This document shows, one piece after another, positions 19,464-28,466 of a stretch of 56,082 nt of DNA. Source of the stretch: Desulfurobacteriaceae bacterium (GTDB lineage: Bacteria; Aquificota; Aquificia; Desulfurobacteriales; Desulfurobacteriaceae); the NCBI GenBank assembly GCA_026987115.1, contig JALSNF010000011.1, positions 1-56,082 of the forward strand, given 5' to 3'. A program made the position numbers and the translations under genes. Every line of letters starts with the position of its first letter. Position 1 is the stretch's first letter. The notes under the pieces were generated by a model. The model searched no databases. It worked only from the letters and a program-made list of their open reading frames with translations, and was not told where the DNA came from.

Positions 19464-20750
19464 TTACCTTCCTACGGTAAATTCAAGTTCTGAAAGGGCG
19501 ATGTAGTAATCTGCAATGGCGTTTATTAAGGAGCTCCTTGCCTGAGTAAGGTAGGTTATTGCGTCAATAACCTCTGTTGAGGTTCCCACGTGCTCTTTAT
19601 ACCTCTCTTTAGAGTCCCTAAGAAGTTCTTTTGCCTCTTCAACTCTCTTCCTTGCCGCCTTTATCCTCTTTTCTGCCGTTTGAAGGCGCGTGTAGGCAGC
19701 TACGACTTGGAGCCTAACCTGCCTCTTTAGCTCTTCAAGCTGTGCTTGAGCTTTTGCCTTCATCTTCTCTGCCCGTAAGAGCTCAAAGAACCTCCTTCCG
19801 CCGTTGAAAATGGGAACTTCAATTCCAATTGACGCACTCTTGCTTGCAAAGTTCCCGTTTAGGGGGTACTGGTCTGTTTCTTTGTAGGAGAGTTTTACAA
19901 AAGCTTGGGGCATAAATTGTGCTTTTACAAGCTCAACTTGGGCCTTCCTTGCCTTTAAAAGTCTTTCTCCTTCTTTTATTATTCCTCTTCTCCTGTAGGC
20001 TTCCGTAATTAGCTCTTTCAGGTCTTCTTTAACTTCTTTTATTGTTTCTGGAAGCTCTCCCTTTGGTTTAAAGTTAAAGTCTCCTGAGTCAACCCTTAGC
20101 TTTTCAAGGGCTACCCTGTAAGCTCCTTTTGCCCTTTCAACCTCTTCTTCTGCTTGGCTTACTTTAACCTCTGCTTCTAGAAGGTCTCTCCTTGGGACTA
20201 TCTCCTGATCGTAAAAGGCCTTAACTACCCTGTAGTGTTCCCTTGCAGCTTTAAGGGAGCTCTCGGCAGTCTCAACTAAAGCTTTTGCCTTTAAGAGGTT
20301 GTAGTAGTCCTCTTTAACCTCTTTTAAAACTTCCCTTTTAACCTCTTTTAGGTACTCTTTAAGAGCTTTCTCTTTTTCGTTTAGCGCTTTTGCCGCATTT
20401 TCTATCCTTCCTCCCGTAAATACGGGGAAGGAGAGGGAAAGTTCCTTTTGATAAAATTTCCTTTTGAAGATGGAAAAACTTGTGGGGGGGATAGGAACTC
20501 CCGGGACTTCCATAGTATATGAAGGAACTTTTGATAAGTCGGCGTATGAGTATGAGAACTTTAAGGTCGGGGCGTAGTTTAGCCAGGTTTCCTTGACCTT
20601 ATAGCTGACTGCCCTGACCTCCTCCTTCACTGCTTCTATTTTTGGGGAGCTCTTAAGGGCTTTTTGAAGGAGCTCTGAGAGCTCCCCTCCACTACACAGG
20701 CTTGGAACCGTTAAGACTGCTAATGCTACTATCGCTATCGCCTTTTTCAA
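19464..20750 (-). CDS. TolC-family outer membrane efflux channel
   Basis: This is the outer-membrane exit duct for tripartite pumps. An N-terminal signal peptide (MKKAIAIVALAVLTVPSLCSGG) is followed by two OEP repeats made of long amphipathic helices and short strands. Typical segments are LKFSYSYADL, GIEVPIFNGGRR near the second strand and the closing DAITYLTQARSSLINAIADYYIALSEL-type helix. At 428 aa the length is normal. Its first 59 bases overlap the end of the MFS gene in another frame, so the signal peptide and the MFS tail share DNA. It is the only TolC in an operon with two pumps, so it may serve both. Confidence 0.93.
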   Translation of the reverse strand: MKKAIAIVALAVLTVPSLCSGGELSELLQKALKSSPKIEAVKEEVRAVSYKVKETWLNYAPTLKFSYSYADLSKVPSYTMEVPGVPIPPTSFSIFKRKFYQKELSLSFPVFTGGRIENAAKALNEKEKALKEYLKEVKREVLKEVKEDYYNLLKAKALVETAESSLKAAREHYRVVKAFYDQEIVPRRDLLEAEVKVSQAEEEVERAKGAYRVALEKLRVDSGDFNFKPKGELPETIKEVKEDLKELITEAYRRRGIIKEGERLLKARKAQVELVKAQFMPQAFVKLSYKETDQYPLNGNFASKSASIGIEVPIFNGGRRFFELLRAEKMKAKAQAQLEELKRQVRLQVVAAYTRLQTAEKRIKAARKRVEEAKELLRDSKERYKEHVGTSTEVIDAITYLTQARSSLINAIADYYIALSELEFTVGR

Positions 20751-22257
20751 CTTTCTCCTCCACTAAAATTGCCGGTATTAAGGTTAAAACCCCGCAAATC
20801 GTTGCAAAGAAAAAGGCGTCCCCGAAAGAGTGCCAAAAAGCGTGCTTTTGGTAAAGACTTCCTAAAACCGCTTCTGCCTTTGCTTTTAAAAAGGGCACTT
20901 GCGTAGATAACTCGTAGTAGAAGTTCTCTTTGAGCTTCTCTATAAAGTAAATTACTTGGGGGGAGTTTTTAGATACCCTCTGTGCCATGTTAACTAAGTG
21001 TTTCCCTTGAGAGGAGATTAGAATGTAGGTTGAAATTGCCGTTCCTACGCTTCCTCCCACGAGCCTTAGTAGGTTCTGTATTCCTGAGGCGTGTCTTAGG
21101 AGCTCTCCTTTAAAGTTCCCAAGGGAAATCTGGGAAAGTGCCGGGAAGAAGAACCCCATACCTGCTCCCCAGGGTAGAAGGTAAAGGATTATCTCCCGTT
21201 TACTCATGTATAGGTCCAGCCTCGTTTGAAGGTGAGTTCCCACTATAAATATTAGAGTTCCTAAAACTATCGCTGCTTTTTTGCTTATTACCTTTTTGTC
21301 AATTAAAAATCCTGCAACTAAGCTTACGACTCCCGTTGCAAATGCAGGCCAAAATAGGATTTCACCTGCGGTTATCGTGGGGAAGCCCCTTAGTTTTTCT
21401 AAGTAAAGTGGAAGGAGGAAGTAGGAGGCGTAAACCCCCATTCCAAATAGGGAGAGGGATATTACAGGGTACCTAAAGAACTTATACTTAAAAAGCCTTA
21501 GCTCTACTAAAGGCTCTTTCGTCTTTAGTTCCCATAATGTAAAGAGAGCTCCGCTTAAAAAAGAGGAGTAAAGTAAGAAAACCGTCTTTTCGGAGTTCCA
21601 CCCCCAGCTGTTCCCCTTTGAAAGTGCAGTAATTAAGCTTGAAAGGCAAAGTGCAAGGAGTATTAATCCTGTTAAGTCTAACTTCTTTTCTCCTTCGTCT
21701 TTTCTATTTTCAGTAAGCAGTCCCAGAAGGTAGATAACTACTATTCCGGGAAGGAGGTTAACGTAGAATATCCAGCGCCAGTTTAGGTGTTCCGTTATGT
21801 AGCCTCCTAGAGTTGGGCCTAAGGAAGGGCCAAAGGTCGCTCCGAGTGCAAACATCCCCATTGCAATTCCTCTTTTCTCTGGGGGGAAGAGTTCAAAGAG
21901 GAGAGTCATAGTCATGGGAACTGCTATCCCCTCTCCTACTCCCTGTAAACTCCTTGAAGCAATCATTGCGTTAAGGTTAGGGGATAGGCCACAAAGGGCA
22001 CTCATTAGGGTAAACAGGCCTATACCTAAAAGGTAAGTATTCCTGTGGCCCAACTTCCCTCCCAGCCAACCGACCAGAGGCATTGAAACGGCAGAGGCTA
22101 TCATGTAGGAGGTTATTACCCACTGTATGTCGTCTGGCTCAACCTCAAAGGTGCTCATCATGTGGGGAAGGGCAATGTCAACTATCGTAGTGTCAAGGAG
22201 GGTCATGAACATTCCCGCAACTATGAGAGCTCCTACAACTAGCCTTTTTTTCTCCAT
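20692..22257 (-). CDS. emrB: MFS drug efflux transporter, EmrB/QacA (DHA2) family
   Basis: This proton-driven multidrug exporter has about 14 membrane segments. Diagnostic motifs are LDTTIVDIALPHM at the first helix, motif A-like PLVGWLGGKLGHRNTYLLG, SLQGVGEGIAVPMTMTLLFE and motif C-like GATFGPSLGPTLGGYI. The frame is open 16 codons further upstream, but the ATG at 22257 is the proper start: it overlaps the upstream TAA (TAATG), follows AAGGAG, and places MEKKRL just before the first helix. It pairs with the HlyD-type protein immediately upstream as EmrAB. The last 59 bases overlap tolC. Confidence 0.92.
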   Translation of the reverse strand: MEKKRLVVGALIVAGMFMTLLDTTIVDIALPHMMSTFEVEPDDIQWVITSYMIASAVSMPLVGWLGGKLGHRNTYLLGIGLFTLMSALCGLSPNLNAMIASRSLQGVGEGIAVPMTMTLLFELFPPEKRGIAMGMFALGATFGPSLGPTLGGYITEHLNWRWIFYVNLLPGIVVIYLLGLLTENRKDEGEKKLDLTGLILLALCLSSLITALSKGNSWGWNSEKTVFLLYSSFLSGALFTLWELKTKEPLVELRLFKYKFFRYPVISLSLFGMGVYASYFLLPLYLEKLRGFPTITAGEILFWPAFATGVVSLVAGFLIDKKVISKKAAIVLGTLIFIVGTHLQTRLDLYMSKREIILYLLPWGAGMGFFFPALSQISLGNFKGELLRHASGIQNLLRLVGGSVGTAISTYILISSQGKHLVNMAQRVSKNSPQVIYFIEKLKENFYYELSTQVPFLKAKAEAVLGSLYQKHAFWHSFGDAFFFATICGVLTLIPAILVEEKVEKGDSDSSISSLNGSKPV

Positions 22258-23519
22258 TACTCCTTCTTTATAAATACCGTTGCGTTGGTTCCCGGCTTTA
22301 TACACTTAAGGGGAACTCCCTTTACCTTTATCTTCACGGGAATCCTTTGGGTTATCCTCGTATATTCTCCTTGGGAAGTGTCCCTTGGAATTAGTGCAAA
22401 TACTGAGCCTGCAGAGCTCCCTACTGCAACGACCTTTCCTTTAAAGTCTCCCTGACAGGTTTCAAGTTCAACCTTTGCTTCACTGTTAACCTTTACATGC
22501 CTTATCTTGTCCTCTTCAATCCACGCCAGAACGTAAAAGGTTTTAGGGTCGTAAACTGAGTAAACGGGAAGCCCGGGAGAGACGAAATCTCCTACCTCTT
22601 TCCACTTCTTGGCTATCACCCCGTTAATTGGAGACTTTACCAGCGTTCTACTAAGCAGGATTTCCGCTTTTTTAAGCTCTGCCTTTAAGGCTTTTTCCTC
22701 TTCTTCTAACTCTTTAATCCCTTTCTTTAGCTCTTCAATTCTCTTTAGCTGAGCTCTTGAATAGATAACTTTCTGGTAGAGAGCTCCCCTTTTCTTCTCA
22801 AGCTCCTTTATCCTTTCTTTAAGGGCTTCAACCTTTAACTTTCCACTTTCAGCTTCTTTTAACCTCTCTTTACTGACTTTAAAGTTTGACAGTGCCCTTT
22901 GATAGTCTGCCACTGCTCCATAATAGGCAGCCTCAACGTCTTCAAACTGCTGTTTTGAAATTACCCGCCTTTTATAGAGTTCTTTATACCTTAAAAACCT
23001 GTTTTTCATCCTAACTAAGTTTTCCTGAGCCGCCTTAACTGAGCTTTCAGCTGCCTTAACTTCTGCCTCAGCCTCTTTAAGGGAGGTTTTCTGCTTTACT
23101 TTTGCAAGTTTTAACTCCTTGCGGCTTGCCTTTATCTGTTCAAGTAGCGATAAATACTCTTCCTCTGCTCCTTTTAGGTTTGCCGGGAGCTCTTTCTCCA
23201 TCCTCTCAAGGGAAACTCTAAGCTTCTCTTTTCTCTCTTTTACTGCCTCAACCTTTGCCTTTAAAGCTTTTACCTCTTGTGCGTAAACTCTATCGTCAAC
23301 CTTAAAGAGGGGTTCTCCCTTTTTTACCTTCTGGTATTCCTCTTTAAAGAGCCTTACTATCTTTCCAGAAACCCCTTCCGTGGAGACGTTTACTATCTCT
23401 GCTTCCTGAAAGGCGTTGTCTGTTATTACAAACCTTTTGTGGTTGTAGATAAAGTAAAGAAACCAAAGACTTATTCCCAGTATAACTATTATCCCTGCAA
23501 CTTTAACTGCCCTTTTCAC
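22257..23519 (-). CDS. emrA: HlyD/EmrA-type membrane fusion protein
   Basis: EmrA-type adaptors connect an MFS pump to TolC across the periplasm. A single N-terminal membrane anchor (VAGIIVILGISLWFLYFIY) precedes the classic TDNAFQEAEIVNVSTEGVSGKI lipoyl entry, a long coiled-coil hairpin (about residues 65-285) and the LVKSPINGVIAKKWKEVGDF return strand, with a barrel domain ending in GTNATVFIKKE. The stop overlaps the emrB start (TAATG). It begins 16 bases inside the end of the TetR gene, so regulator, adaptor and pump form one transcript. Confidence 0.92.
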   Translation of the reverse strand: MKRAVKVAGIIVILGISLWFLYFIYNHKRFVITDNAFQEAEIVNVSTEGVSGKIVRLFKEEYQKVKKGEPLFKVDDRVYAQEVKALKAKVEAVKERKEKLRVSLERMEKELPANLKGAEEEYLSLLEQIKASRKELKLAKVKQKTSLKEAEAEVKAAESSVKAAQENLVRMKNRFLRYKELYKRRVISKQQFEDVEAAYYGAVADYQRALSNFKVSKERLKEAESGKLKVEALKERIKELEKKRGALYQKVIYSRAQLKRIEELKKGIKELEEEEKALKAELKKAEILLSRTLVKSPINGVIAKKWKEVGDFVSPGLPVYSVYDPKTFYVLAWIEEDKIRHVKVNSEAKVELETCQGDFKGKVVAVGSSAGSVFALIPRDTSQGEYTRITQRIPVKIKVKGVPLKCIKPGTNATVFIKKE

Positions 23520-24054
23520 CTTTCTCTCCAGAGAAAAGCTTTACAACTTCCCTTACTATCTCCCTCTTAAACTCTCCTTTAACTTCTTCCTTTAAAAAGA
23601 GCTCTTGAGATATGAAAATCCCAAACAGTGCTCCGAAAAAGAGCTTTGCCTTTACCTTACCTTCCCCGAGTATCTCCTTAATTTCCCCTTCAAGTATCCT
23701 TGCAAAGTTCCTGTAAACCTCTTCTACTTTCTGGGAGTTCTGGCAAGAGGAGATTTCAGAAAGGAGTATCTTTAAAAACTCTTTCCTCTCTTTTAAAGAC
23801 TTTAAAATCTCCTCGGACAACTCTTTTAGGGCTTTCTCTTTGTCTTTACTTTTTATCCTTTCAAGGTTTGGCAAAACCGAGTAGTTCTTTAGGACTTCTT
23901 CAAAGAGCTCCCTTTTACTCTTAAAGTGGCGAAACAGCGTAATTTCCGATACTCCCGCCTCTTTTGCTATCTCCCTCGTAGTTGAGCCTAAAAAGCCCTT
24001 TCTTGAAAAGCACCTGTAGGCTGCTTCAATTATCCTCTTACGGGTATCTTTCAT
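23503..24054 (-). CDS. TetR-family repressor of the efflux operon
   Basis: The N-terminal helix-turn-helix is clear: IIEAAYRCFSRKGFLGSTTREIAKEAGVSEITLFRHFKSK-type sequence across residues 8-47, followed by a helical ligand-binding domain. It is the first gene of the efflux operon and overlaps the adaptor gene, so it probably controls the operon and itself in response to a pump substrate. A palindrome next to its own promoter (24073-24090) is the obvious operator. The 183-aa length is normal. The ligand is unknown. Confidence 0.9.
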   Translation of the reverse strand: MKDTRKRIIEAAYRCFSRKGFLGSTTREIAKEAGVSEITLFRHFKSKRELFEEVLKNYSVLPNLERIKSKDKEKALKELSEEILKSLKERKEFLKILLSEISSCQNSQKVEEVYRNFARILEGEIKEILGEGKVKAKLFFGALFGIFISQELFLKEEVKGEFKREIVREVVKLFSGEKGEKGS

Positions 24055-24072
24055 CTTCCAGCCTTAAGTGTT

Positions 24073-24117
24073 TGTAAGTGCTTACTTACATTTTAAGCTA
24101 AGTTTTAAATACGTCAA
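24073..24117 (-). promoter_or_regulatory. Promoter and TetR operator of the efflux operon
   Basis: On the minus strand, TTGACG (24117-24112) and TAAAAT (24095-24090) are spaced by 16 bases. An inverted repeat, TGTAAGT at 24073-24079 and ACTTACA at 24084-24090 with 4 bases between, covers the predicted transcription start. This arrangement fits autorepression by the adjacent TetR protein. Confidence 0.6.
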
Positions 24118-24123
24118 CATTTC

Positions 24124-24132
24124 TGCGATAAT
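24124..24132 (+). promoter_or_regulatory. Candidate extended -10 promoter of the AOR-family gene
   Basis: TGCGATAAT has the TGn extension before a good -10 box, 20 bases upstream of the plus-strand gene. No convincing -35 is present. The TetR palindrome ends 34 bases upstream, so the same repressor might also influence this promoter. Confidence 0.35.
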
Positions 24133-24151
24133 TTAAACTGGAGGTTGGGAG

Positions 24152-26164
24152 ATGGAGTTTGCGACTTTAACCGTTAACCTAGTTGAAAATAAGGTTCATC
24201 TAAAAAAGGAGAAACTGGAAGGAGTTTACGGCCTTTTAGATTACGGCCTTAAGGTTCACAACTCCCTAAAGACCTACCTTAGGGACCCTTACTCCCCTTA
24301 CAATGCCCTCGTTTTCGGCAAAGGTCCTTTTGCAGGCTCAATTTTACCGGGCTCCCACAGGTTGGTCTTCTTCTTCAAGTCTCCCCTTTATAAGACCCTT
24401 TACCCTTCAACTATGGGAGGTGCAGCCTACACTTTTCAGAGAACGGGCGTTGACTTTGTCTCTTTAATAGGTAGAGCTAAAGAAACTTCCGTTTTGCTTA
24501 TTGTTGGAGAAGAGGAGAGTTTAAGGGTCTCTCTTGAACCTTTGGGAGAGGACTTAAGGGAGCTCTGGAGGGAGAGAAACGGCAGAGAGGGGGTTTACTC
24601 TCTTACCGATTACCTTGTTGACAGATACAAAGGTAAAGTAGTGGGAGAGTTTAGGGTAGTTTGCGTAGGGCCTGCCTCCTTAAACACCGACTTTGGAGCT
24701 CTCTTTTCCCAGACCTTAAGGAACGGAAAACCGGTAGAGGGAAGCGAGGACTGGGCAGCAAGGGGAGGAGGAGGAAGCGTCTTACTTAGGGCCCACAATG
24801 TTGCAGCTATCGTCTTTGGAGGTATATACAAAGAGGAGAAAAGGATAATCAGCAACTACGATAAAACAAAGAAGCTCTTTTCTTCTATCTACAAAAAGCC
24901 CCTGTTTAAAGTAATAGCCGAAAAAACAAAGAAGTACCGCTACAACCCAGACCACAGAACCGGAGGGACTTTCGGCGAGGATTACTACTCTGAAAGGGAA
25001 AAGGTTCCGGTTTTAAACTGGCAGATGCCTTACATACCCAAGGAAGAGAGAATTGCCCTCTTTAAGAAGATAGAAAAAGATTACTTGGAGGTATTTAACA
25101 AAGAGGCAATAGAGAAAAAGAGCTGGACCACCTGCGGTGAACCTTGCCCAGCTGCCTGTAAGAAGGTCAGAAACGGCCTTAAGACCGACTACGAACCTTA
25201 CAACGCAAACGGTCCTCTAGTTGGAAACGTTTACTTAAAGGCTGCAGATTCGGCAGTTAAAACCGTTGACTCTATGGGTTTTGACGCTATAGAGTTTGGG
25301 TGCATGGCCTCTTGGCTCTTTGAGCTCGTTGAAAGGGAGATTTTAAAGCCTGAAGAGCTGGGGCTTTCAAAAAAGCCGATTTTGTCGCTGGAAGAGCTTA
25401 CAGGTGAAAGAAGTAAAGAGGTTTCCCTCCTTAACGGGGAGCTCCTATCTCAGCTTGCAAGGAAAGTGGCTTACGGTGAGCTTGAGATTCACAGGGTAAT
25501 TGGGAAGGGGAAGAGGAAAACGGCTTCTTACATAGACAGTTTCTACAAAGAGAGGCTTCCCAAAGGAAAGAGCTCCCTAGACTACGCTACCTTAGTAGCT
25601 CTAGGAGAAGAGGGAGAAGTGTGTCCTACTATGTATTGGGCTGTGGGAAACTTTATTCCCCTTCCCGTTCAAGGTAAGTACTGGACTTATTACAAGTTTG
25701 GAGTTTTCCCTGAGCCTGAATCTTTAGCTGAGAAGATAGTTGAGAGCTCCATTAGCGAGTACTGGTACGACAACGTAGGCTGGTGCAGGTTCCACAGGCG
25801 TTGGCTTACCGTTTCTGGCCCTTCTTGCGACTTAAAAAAAGAGTGTCAACTTCCTAGGGAGCTGTTAAAGCCAGTCCTTGAAAAGCTCTTTGAAGTGGTT
25901 TACGGTGAGAAGGTTGACCTCTCCTTCCACGCTAGGAATTTCCTTAAAGAGTTGTGCTCCTACGCTTTAAAAAGTGGAAGCTATCCCGTTTTCCCTCCCT
26001 CTGAAAGGGTTATAGACCTTATAGCCTCTGCAAGCTACGAGTTTGGGAGTGAAGAGTGGAGTAAGAAGTTCTCTGAGAACAAAGTCAAAGCAGTTAGGGA
26101 ATACATCTCCAGGGTCCTTAACTCTTACGGGGAGCTTGTTGGAGAAGAGGAGTGGAAGCTTTAG
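24152..26164 (+). CDS. Aldehyde:ferredoxin oxidoreductase family tungsto/molybdoenzyme
   Basis: Enzymes of this family hold a W- or Mo-bis-pterin and one [4Fe-4S] cluster and oxidise aldehydes or reduce acids with ferredoxin. The N-terminal pterin domain shows [33 protein letters not shown] and [13 protein letters not shown] (204-216). Cluster ligands are Cys328, Cys332 and Cys336 (CGEPCPAAC), with the fourth at Cys545 (GWCRF). Most AOR proteins have CxxC-x3-C; the extra residue here is unusual. At 670 aa it is longer than classical AOR (about 600). No ferredoxin or partner subunit is adjacent. Pterin genes on both sides fit cofactor supply. The substrate is unknown. Confidence 0.85.
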   Translation: MEFATLTVNLVENKVHLKKEKLEGVYGLLDYGLKVHNSLKTYLRDPYSPYNALVFGKGPFAGSILPGSHRLVFFFKSPLYKTLYPSTMGGAAYTFQRTGVDFVSLIGRAKETSVLLIVGEEESLRVSLEPLGEDLRELWRERNGREGVYSLTDYLVDRYKGKVVGEFRVVCVGPASLNTDFGALFSQTLRNGKPVEGSEDWAARGGGGSVLLRAHNVAAIVFGGIYKEEKRIISNYDKTKKLFSSIYKKPLFKVIAEKTKKYRYNPDHRTGGTFGEDYYSEREKVPVLNWQMPYIPKEERIALFKKIEKDYLEVFNKEAIEKKSWTTCGEPCPAACKKVRNGLKTDYEPYNANGPLVGNVYLKAADSAVKTVDSMGFDAIEFGCMASWLFELVEREILKPEELGLSKKPILSLEELTGERSKEVSLLNGELLSQLARKVAYGELEIHRVIGKGKRKTASYIDSFYKERLPKGKSSLDYATLVALGEEGEVCPTMYWAVGNFIPLPVQGKYWTYYKFGVFPEPESLAEKIVESSISEYWYDNVGWCRFHRRWLTVSGPSCDLKKECQLPRELLKPVLEKLFEVVYGEKVDLSFHARNFLKELCSYALKSGSYPVFPPSERVIDLIASASYEFGSEEWSKKFSENKVKAVREYISRVLNSYGELVGEEEWKL

Positions 26165-26754
26165 TCCCCCTCCTTCTTAATTCCGCTTAGCACAATTTCA
26201 ACTAAGTTATCCTTTATCTCCTCTAAAGAGAGTTTCAGCATTCCTCTAAACTTAGCGTAGATTAAGTTCCTAATTGCTCCTGATAAAGTGAAAACAGCCA
26301 CTTTCGGGTCAACCTCTTTAAATACTCCACTTTCTATTCCCCTTTCCACTATTTTGGAAAGTCCCTTTAAGTACTTTTCGTACCACTTTGAAATGTTAAA
26401 CCTCTCCTTATCGGCCTCTGCTATCGTGCTAACCTCTTTCAAGAATAGGCTAAAAAACCTTTCCTCTTCCTTAAAGAACTTAGTTGCAGTTTCTATGTAG
26501 GCCTTTAAAGCCTCTTCCGGTTCCTTTCCTTTTACTGCTCTCTTTACCTTTTTCTCCAGTTTTTCAAGCTTCCTCTTTAAAACATTTGAGTAGAGCTCCT
26601 CCTTACTGTCAAAGAACCTGTAAATGCTACCCACGGAAACGTTAGCGATTTCCGCTATCTTGTACATTTTTGCGTCGTGAAAACCTTTTTCTGAAAAAAC
26701 TTTCTCTGCTGCCTCTAAAATAGCTTCTTTTGATATTCTTTCTTTTAAGGCCAT
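26161..26754 (-). CDS. TetR-family transcriptional regulator
   Basis: It has an N-terminal helix-turn-helix ([43 protein letters not shown]-type, residues 9-50) and a C-terminal helical domain resembling TetR_C proteins that sense small molecules. I choose the ATG at 26754, which follows GGGGG at 5-base spacing, over the TTG four codons upstream; the product is 197 aa. It converges with the AOR-family gene (4-base overlap) and diverges from moaA, so its targets are likely its own promoter, moaA or both. It is not closely similar to the efflux TetR. Confidence 0.88.
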   Translation of the reverse strand: MALKERISKEAILEAAEKVFSEKGFHDAKMYKIAEIANVSVGSIYRFFDSKEELYSNVLKRKLEKLEKKVKRAVKGKEPEEALKAYIETATKFFKEEERFFSLFLKEVSTIAEADKERFNISKWYEKYLKGLSKIVERGIESGVFKEVDPKVAVFTLSGAIRNLIYAKFRGMLKLSLEEIKDNLVEIVLSGIKKEGD

Positions 26755-26787
26755 CTTTTCCCCCAAACTTAATTCCCTAACTCTTAA

Positions 26788-26878
26788 TTTATATTCTCAC
26801 TTTAGAAATTTGGTAATGTAAATTTAAGCTTTTAAGCTAGTTTAAGTTTAAACTTATGGATAAACTTACTTTACCAAA
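26788..26878. promoter_or_regulatory. Divergent tetR / moaA control region with symmetric elements
   Basis: This AT-rich gap holds a minus-strand promoter candidate for the TetR gene, TTACCA (26816-26811), 17 bases, TATAAA (26793-26788). The -35 belongs to TTTGGTAA (26809-26816), which is mirrored by TTACCAAA at 26871-26878. Between them lie a perfect 14-bp palindrome TAAGTTTAAACTTA (26843-26856) and a second TAAACTTA at 26861-26868. These are likely operator elements, probably for the adjacent TetR protein. Confidence 0.45.
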
Positions 26879-26936
26879 ATAGCTAGACCTAACCTTTTTG
26901 TAAAATGTGATTAACTTAAAAGTTATGGAGAAGGTA

Positions 26937-27905
26937 GTGAAGGTTAGATATTTAAGAGTATCCCTCACCGATAGGTGCAACTTTAGGTGTAAGTACTGTA
27001 TGCCAAACGGCGTTAAGGAATTTATCCCCCACGAAGAGATTTTAAAGTATGAAGAGATAGTTGAAGTAGTTAAGGCCTTTACCGTGTTAGGCGTTGACTC
27101 TGTAAGGTTTACCGGAGGAGAGCCTTTAGTTAGGAGAAAAGTTGAAGAGGTGGTAAGGGGAGTTTCGGAGCTCCCCTTCATAAAGGATGTCTCCTTAACA
27201 ACAAACGGCTTTTTCCTCAAGGAGAAAGCCAAATCCTTAAAGGAGGCAGGTTTAAAAAGAGTAAACGTTAGCTTAGATACCTTAAACCCTGAAAAGTTCT
27301 CTTACATAACCGGAACTGACCCTTCCTCTTTTTATAGAGTTGTTGAGGGTATAGAAGAAGCCCTTTCAGTTGGCCTTTCGCCGGTTAAGGTAAATACAGT
27401 ATTAATAAAGGGTTTTAACGATTCTGAAATAGGAGACTTTATAAAGTTTTCTGAGCTCTACGGAGTTGAAGTTCGCTTTATAGAGCTTATGCCAGTTGGA
27501 GGCAAGTTCTTCTCCCACGAAAACTTTATTCCCATTTCAAAGGTTAAAGATTACATAAGGGAAAACTTTGGAGAGTTAATCCCTACAACTTCTTATAAGA
27601 AAGGCCCCGCTAAGTCTTTCCTCGTTGAAGGGACTAAAGCTAAAGTTGGTTTTATCCCTTCAGTTAGCGAGCACTTCTGTGATAGCTGTAATAGGGTAAG
27701 GCTTACTTCCGACGGAAAGCTGAGGCTCTGTTTAATGTCTGATAGAGAGCTAGACTTGAAGGTCCTTCTAAGGAGTGCCTCTTACTCTTTTGAGAAGCTC
27801 GTTTCGGTTTTAAAAGAGGCGCTTATATTAAAAAGAGGCATAAACGGTATAAGTGCTCTAGAGTCATTAGGGTGCAGCAGGAAGATGTTTACCATTGGGG
27901 GATAG
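26937..27905 (+). CDS. moaA: GTP 3',8-cyclase MoaA
   Basis: MoaA is the radical-SAM enzyme that starts molybdopterin synthesis from GTP. The N-terminal SAM cluster is CNFRCKYC, FTGGEPL contacts SAM, and the second cluster appears as CDSCNRVRLT with a later Cys in LRLCL. The sequence ends in the conserved GG needed for catalysis. I prefer the GTG at 26937, six bases after GGAG, giving MKVRYLRVSLTDRC. An ATG at 26925 and a GTG at 26907 are in frame but poorly served by ribosome sites. It is separated from the moaCB operon by 15 kb and sits opposite a TetR gene. Confidence 0.94.
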   Translation: MKVRYLRVSLTDRCNFRCKYCMPNGVKEFIPHEEILKYEEIVEVVKAFTVLGVDSVRFTGGEPLVRRKVEEVVRGVSELPFIKDVSLTTNGFFLKEKAKSLKEAGLKRVNVSLDTLNPEKFSYITGTDPSSFYRVVEGIEEALSVGLSPVKVNTVLIKGFNDSEIGDFIKFSELYGVEVRFIELMPVGGKFFSHENFIPISKVKDYIRENFGELIPTTSYKKGPAKSFLVEGTKAKVGFIPSVSEHFCDSCNRVRLTSDGKLRLCLMSDRELDLKVLLRSASYSFEKLVSVLKEALILKRGINGISALESLGCSRKMFTIGG

Positions 27906-27906
27906 G

Positions 27907-28158
27907 ATGACTCTCATTGAATTTGACCTTACCGTCATAACCGTCTGTTTCGTCCTAATTACTCTCTTTCTCCTTGCGATTCTCTTTGTCCTCTATAAGC
28001 TTTTAAAGAAGGTTGAGGAGGGGGTTGACACTGTTAATTCTCAGCTTAGGCCTGCCGTTAGCGAGCTGAGAAAGAGCGTAAAGGCCTTTTCCGATTCTTT
28101 GCAGACGATAAATTCCTTTTTGTCCTTTACCAAAAGGTTTAAAAGAAAAAGCGACTAG
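27907..28158 (+). CDS. Small DUF948-like membrane protein
   Basis: The protein has about 83 residues, with one N-terminal membrane helix (VITVCFVLITLFLLAILFVLY) and a cytoplasmic amphipathic coil (VEEGVDTVNSQLRPAVSELRKSV) ending in basic residues. This is the layout of DUF948 proteins, general-stress or envelope-associated proteins of unknown function. The ATG at 27907 follows GGGGG and lies just past the moaA stop. It is followed 10 bases later by a YtxH-like gene; the same pair of families is often neighbours in other bacteria. Confidence 0.75.
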   Translation: MTLIEFDLTVITVCFVLITLFLLAILFVLYKLLKKVEEGVDTVNSQLRPAVSELRKSVKAFSDSLQTINSFLSFTKRFKRKSD

Positions 28159-28168
28159 GAGGTATGGT

Positions 28169-28462
28169 ATGAAGAAAGGTTCTTTAGCCTTTTTAGTTGG
28201 AACTTTGGTAGGTGCAGGAGCGGCTTACGTTGCAACTAGTAAAAGGGAGGAGCTCCTAAAGAGAATTGAAGAGGTGCAGGAGCTTTTAAAGGAGAGCTCC
28301 CTTTCAGATAAGGCCAAGACCTTAGTAAAAGAGGTTTCCGAATCTATAAAGAAACTGGTTTCTTCTGAGTCTGAAATTAGCGAGGAAGAGAAAAGGAACA
28401 TACTTGAGGAAGTTGAGGAGAAGATACAGAAGTTAGAGGAAACGCTAAGGGAAGAGACTTAG
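28169..28462 (+). CDS. YtxH-like small membrane protein
   Basis: The protein has 97 residues. A glycine-rich N-terminal membrane segment (SLAFLVGTLVGAGAAYVATS) with the GxxxGAGxAY pattern of YtxH/gas-vesicle-P-like proteins is followed by a long charged coiled coil. The function of the family is not known; membership is judged from the motif and layout. A GGAGG ribosome site precedes the ATG. It directly precedes murE by 4 bases, so it is co-transcribed with the wall-synthesis genes. Confidence 0.72.
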   Translation: MKKGSLAFLVGTLVGAGAAYVATSKREELLKRIEEVQELLKESSLSDKAKTLVKEVSESIKKLVSSESEISEEEKRNILEEVEEKIQKLEETLREET

Positions 28463-28466
28463 GTTT

